The position numbers and the translations under genes were made by a program. Below, piece after piece: positions 63,224 through 64,000 of a DNA stretch of 64,000 nt. The stretch's first letter is position 1, and each line of letters starts with the position of its first letter. Source of the DNA: Gammaproteobacteria bacterium. Lineage in GTDB: Bacteria > Pseudomonadota > Gammaproteobacteria > Chromatiales > Chromatiaceae. The notes under the pieces were generated by a model. That model had not been told where the DNA came from. It did no database searches and worked only from the letters and a program-made list of their open reading frames with translations. The DNA lies in NCBI GenBank assembly GCA_011390365.1, contig JAABSM010000003.1:1-64000 (forward strand). The letters run 5' to 3'.

Positions 63224-64000
63224 TCAGCTCCTGGAGCGTTTGAGCATGGTCACCAGGCTGCGGCGCATCAGCTCGAAGGAGTGGGCGAGGGAGCCGATCT
63301 CATCGTTTCTGTCCATCTGCATCTTGATGTCCAGATCCCCCTTGCTGACCGCGCGCGCGGTGGCGGTGATCTCCATCAGCGGCTTGATCACGCTCTTGCG
63401 CATCATGATGTTGACGAAGATGATGAGCACCGTGAATAGCGCGGTGATGATGCCGATGGTCGCCAGACTGCGGTTGATGGCGACGCTCTCCACATGGCCG
63501 ATGGGTACGCCCACCACCGCCACGCCGACCACCTCCTTTTCCATCGGGTACCCAAAACCGGTTTCGGTGCCGTAGACGCTGGTGATCTCGTCCGGAACCA
63601 GGGTCGGGTCGCCGTGACAACCCTGGCAGGATGGATTGCTTTTAGTCGGACGGCTCGAGACAAGAAACGGTTTTCCCCGGATTTCACCTTTTTCGACGAA
63701 AGTTTTCAGGGAGGGATCCGCGCGATAGCGCTCCAGCAGTTTCTGCTCCAGGAGTTCGGGTTTGTTGGCCGGGTTGAGGGGGTTATCCGACGCCACCTTG
63801 ATATAGTATTCGGGCTGGAGTTCGACGAAGTAGCGGGCAATCAGGCTGGTTGCCACGATGCCGGAGACGGCCGGGGCATGGAAGACGTCCTTTTCCAGCA
63901 ATTGCGGACGCACATGGCCGGAGATGTAGCTGCGCAGGGATGTCATTACGTCTACCAGGATCTGCAACTCCTTGTGCGCGGACTGATAGGTCTGGTCGCG
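63224..64000 (-). CDS. DUF3365 haem-type receptor with HAMP domain (5' end beyond window)
   Basis: This partial gene gives 258 C-terminal codons; the reading frame runs through the window edge. The visible part has a DUF3365/Tll0287-like domain (VATSLIARYFVELQPEYYIKVASDNPLNPAN) with a c-type haem motif CQGCH, then a transmembrane helix (about 30 residues, TIGIITALFTVLIIFVNIMM). A HAMP domain follows (VIKPLMEITATARAVSKGDLDIK) and the protein ends LVTMLKRSRS without a methyl-accepting or kinase domain. It would sense a redox or gaseous ligand in the periplasm. Missing the usual output domain, it may act with a separate kinase. Confidence 0.85.
   Translation of the reverse strand, partial: RDQTYQSAHKELQILVDVMTSLRSYISGHVRPQLLEKDVFHAPAVSGIVATSLIARYFVELQPEYYIKVASDNPLNPANKPELLEQKLLERYRADPSLKTFVEKGEIRGKPFLVSSRPTKSNPSCQGCHGDPTLVPDEITSVYGTETGFGYPMEKEVVGVAVVGVPIGHVESVAINRSLATIGIITALFTVLIIFVNIMMRKSVIKPLMEITATARAVSKGDLDIKMQMDRNDEIGSLAHSFELMRRSLVTMLKRSRS

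Overview
The window is a GC-rich gammaproteobacterial chromosome segment. Operon order (pilB-pilC-pilD-coaE-zapD, grxC-hslR, rlmE/ftsH/folP) and an apparent DsrS-like gene suggest a sulfur-oxidising or Chromatiales-type lineage. That placement is inference from gene content, not a database match.

Left end (1-5.2 kb): a decayed mobile-element tail (possible group II intron RNA, truncated transposition-type ATPase), then a leftward operon of two DUF697-type GTPases and a membrane protein. 5.2-17.8 kb is mostly housekeeping: grxC, hslR, a DsrS-like gene, rlmE, a 95-bp MITE, ftsH, folP, the type IV pilus assembly block pilB-C-D with coaE and zapD, and an xthA-like nuclease. 17.9-23.5 kb holds a very acidic SPOR-domain envelope protein and a cobalamin/iron-chelate type ABC importer. 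The importer's binding protein seems to have captured the N-terminus of a sterol-desaturase-like protein.

23.8-39.6 kb is a phosphate-centred island. It holds a DUF47 (PhoU-like) protein with Pit, a CYTH/CHAD protein, a P-loop NTPase next to a PPP-type phosphatase, two Na/Pi cotransporter-family proteins with PhoU-like tails, two CNNM/CorC transporters and a UspA protein. 39.6-42.7 kb is a mosaic of gene remnants (helicase C-terminus joined to a group II intron RT N-terminus), a two-domain SagB-type oxidoreductase, and a 221-bp MITE with a perfect 10-bp target duplication sitting exactly on the stop codon of the next gene.

42.7-49.7 kb is a three-gene signalling operon: a fused TRAP-type plus ABC-type periplasmic binding protein, a 1236-residue hybrid histidine kinase, and an HD-GYP response regulator. 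50-53 kb holds a small six-cysteine protein and a QseBC/PmrAB-like two-component system. 54.1-58.1 kb is a compact leftward lipid/metabolite-like cluster (thermostable-hemolysin family protein, acyl-AMP ligase, haem-oxygenase-like diiron protein, 51-residue membrane peptide, SDR). It is preceded by a perfect CTTAAG-N5-CTTAAG box, the known PmrA-type operator pattern, which suggests control by the nearby two-component system. The right end carries tRNA-Leu(CAG), a PilZ/DUF1631 pair, a receiver-kinase, a hemerythrin-like protein and the 3' part of a haem-binding HAMP receptor gene running off the window.

Intergenic DNA from 30 to 61 kb is unusually rich in several families of short palindromic repeats, and three genes end inside such repeats. 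No CRISPR array, prophage or rRNA was seen.
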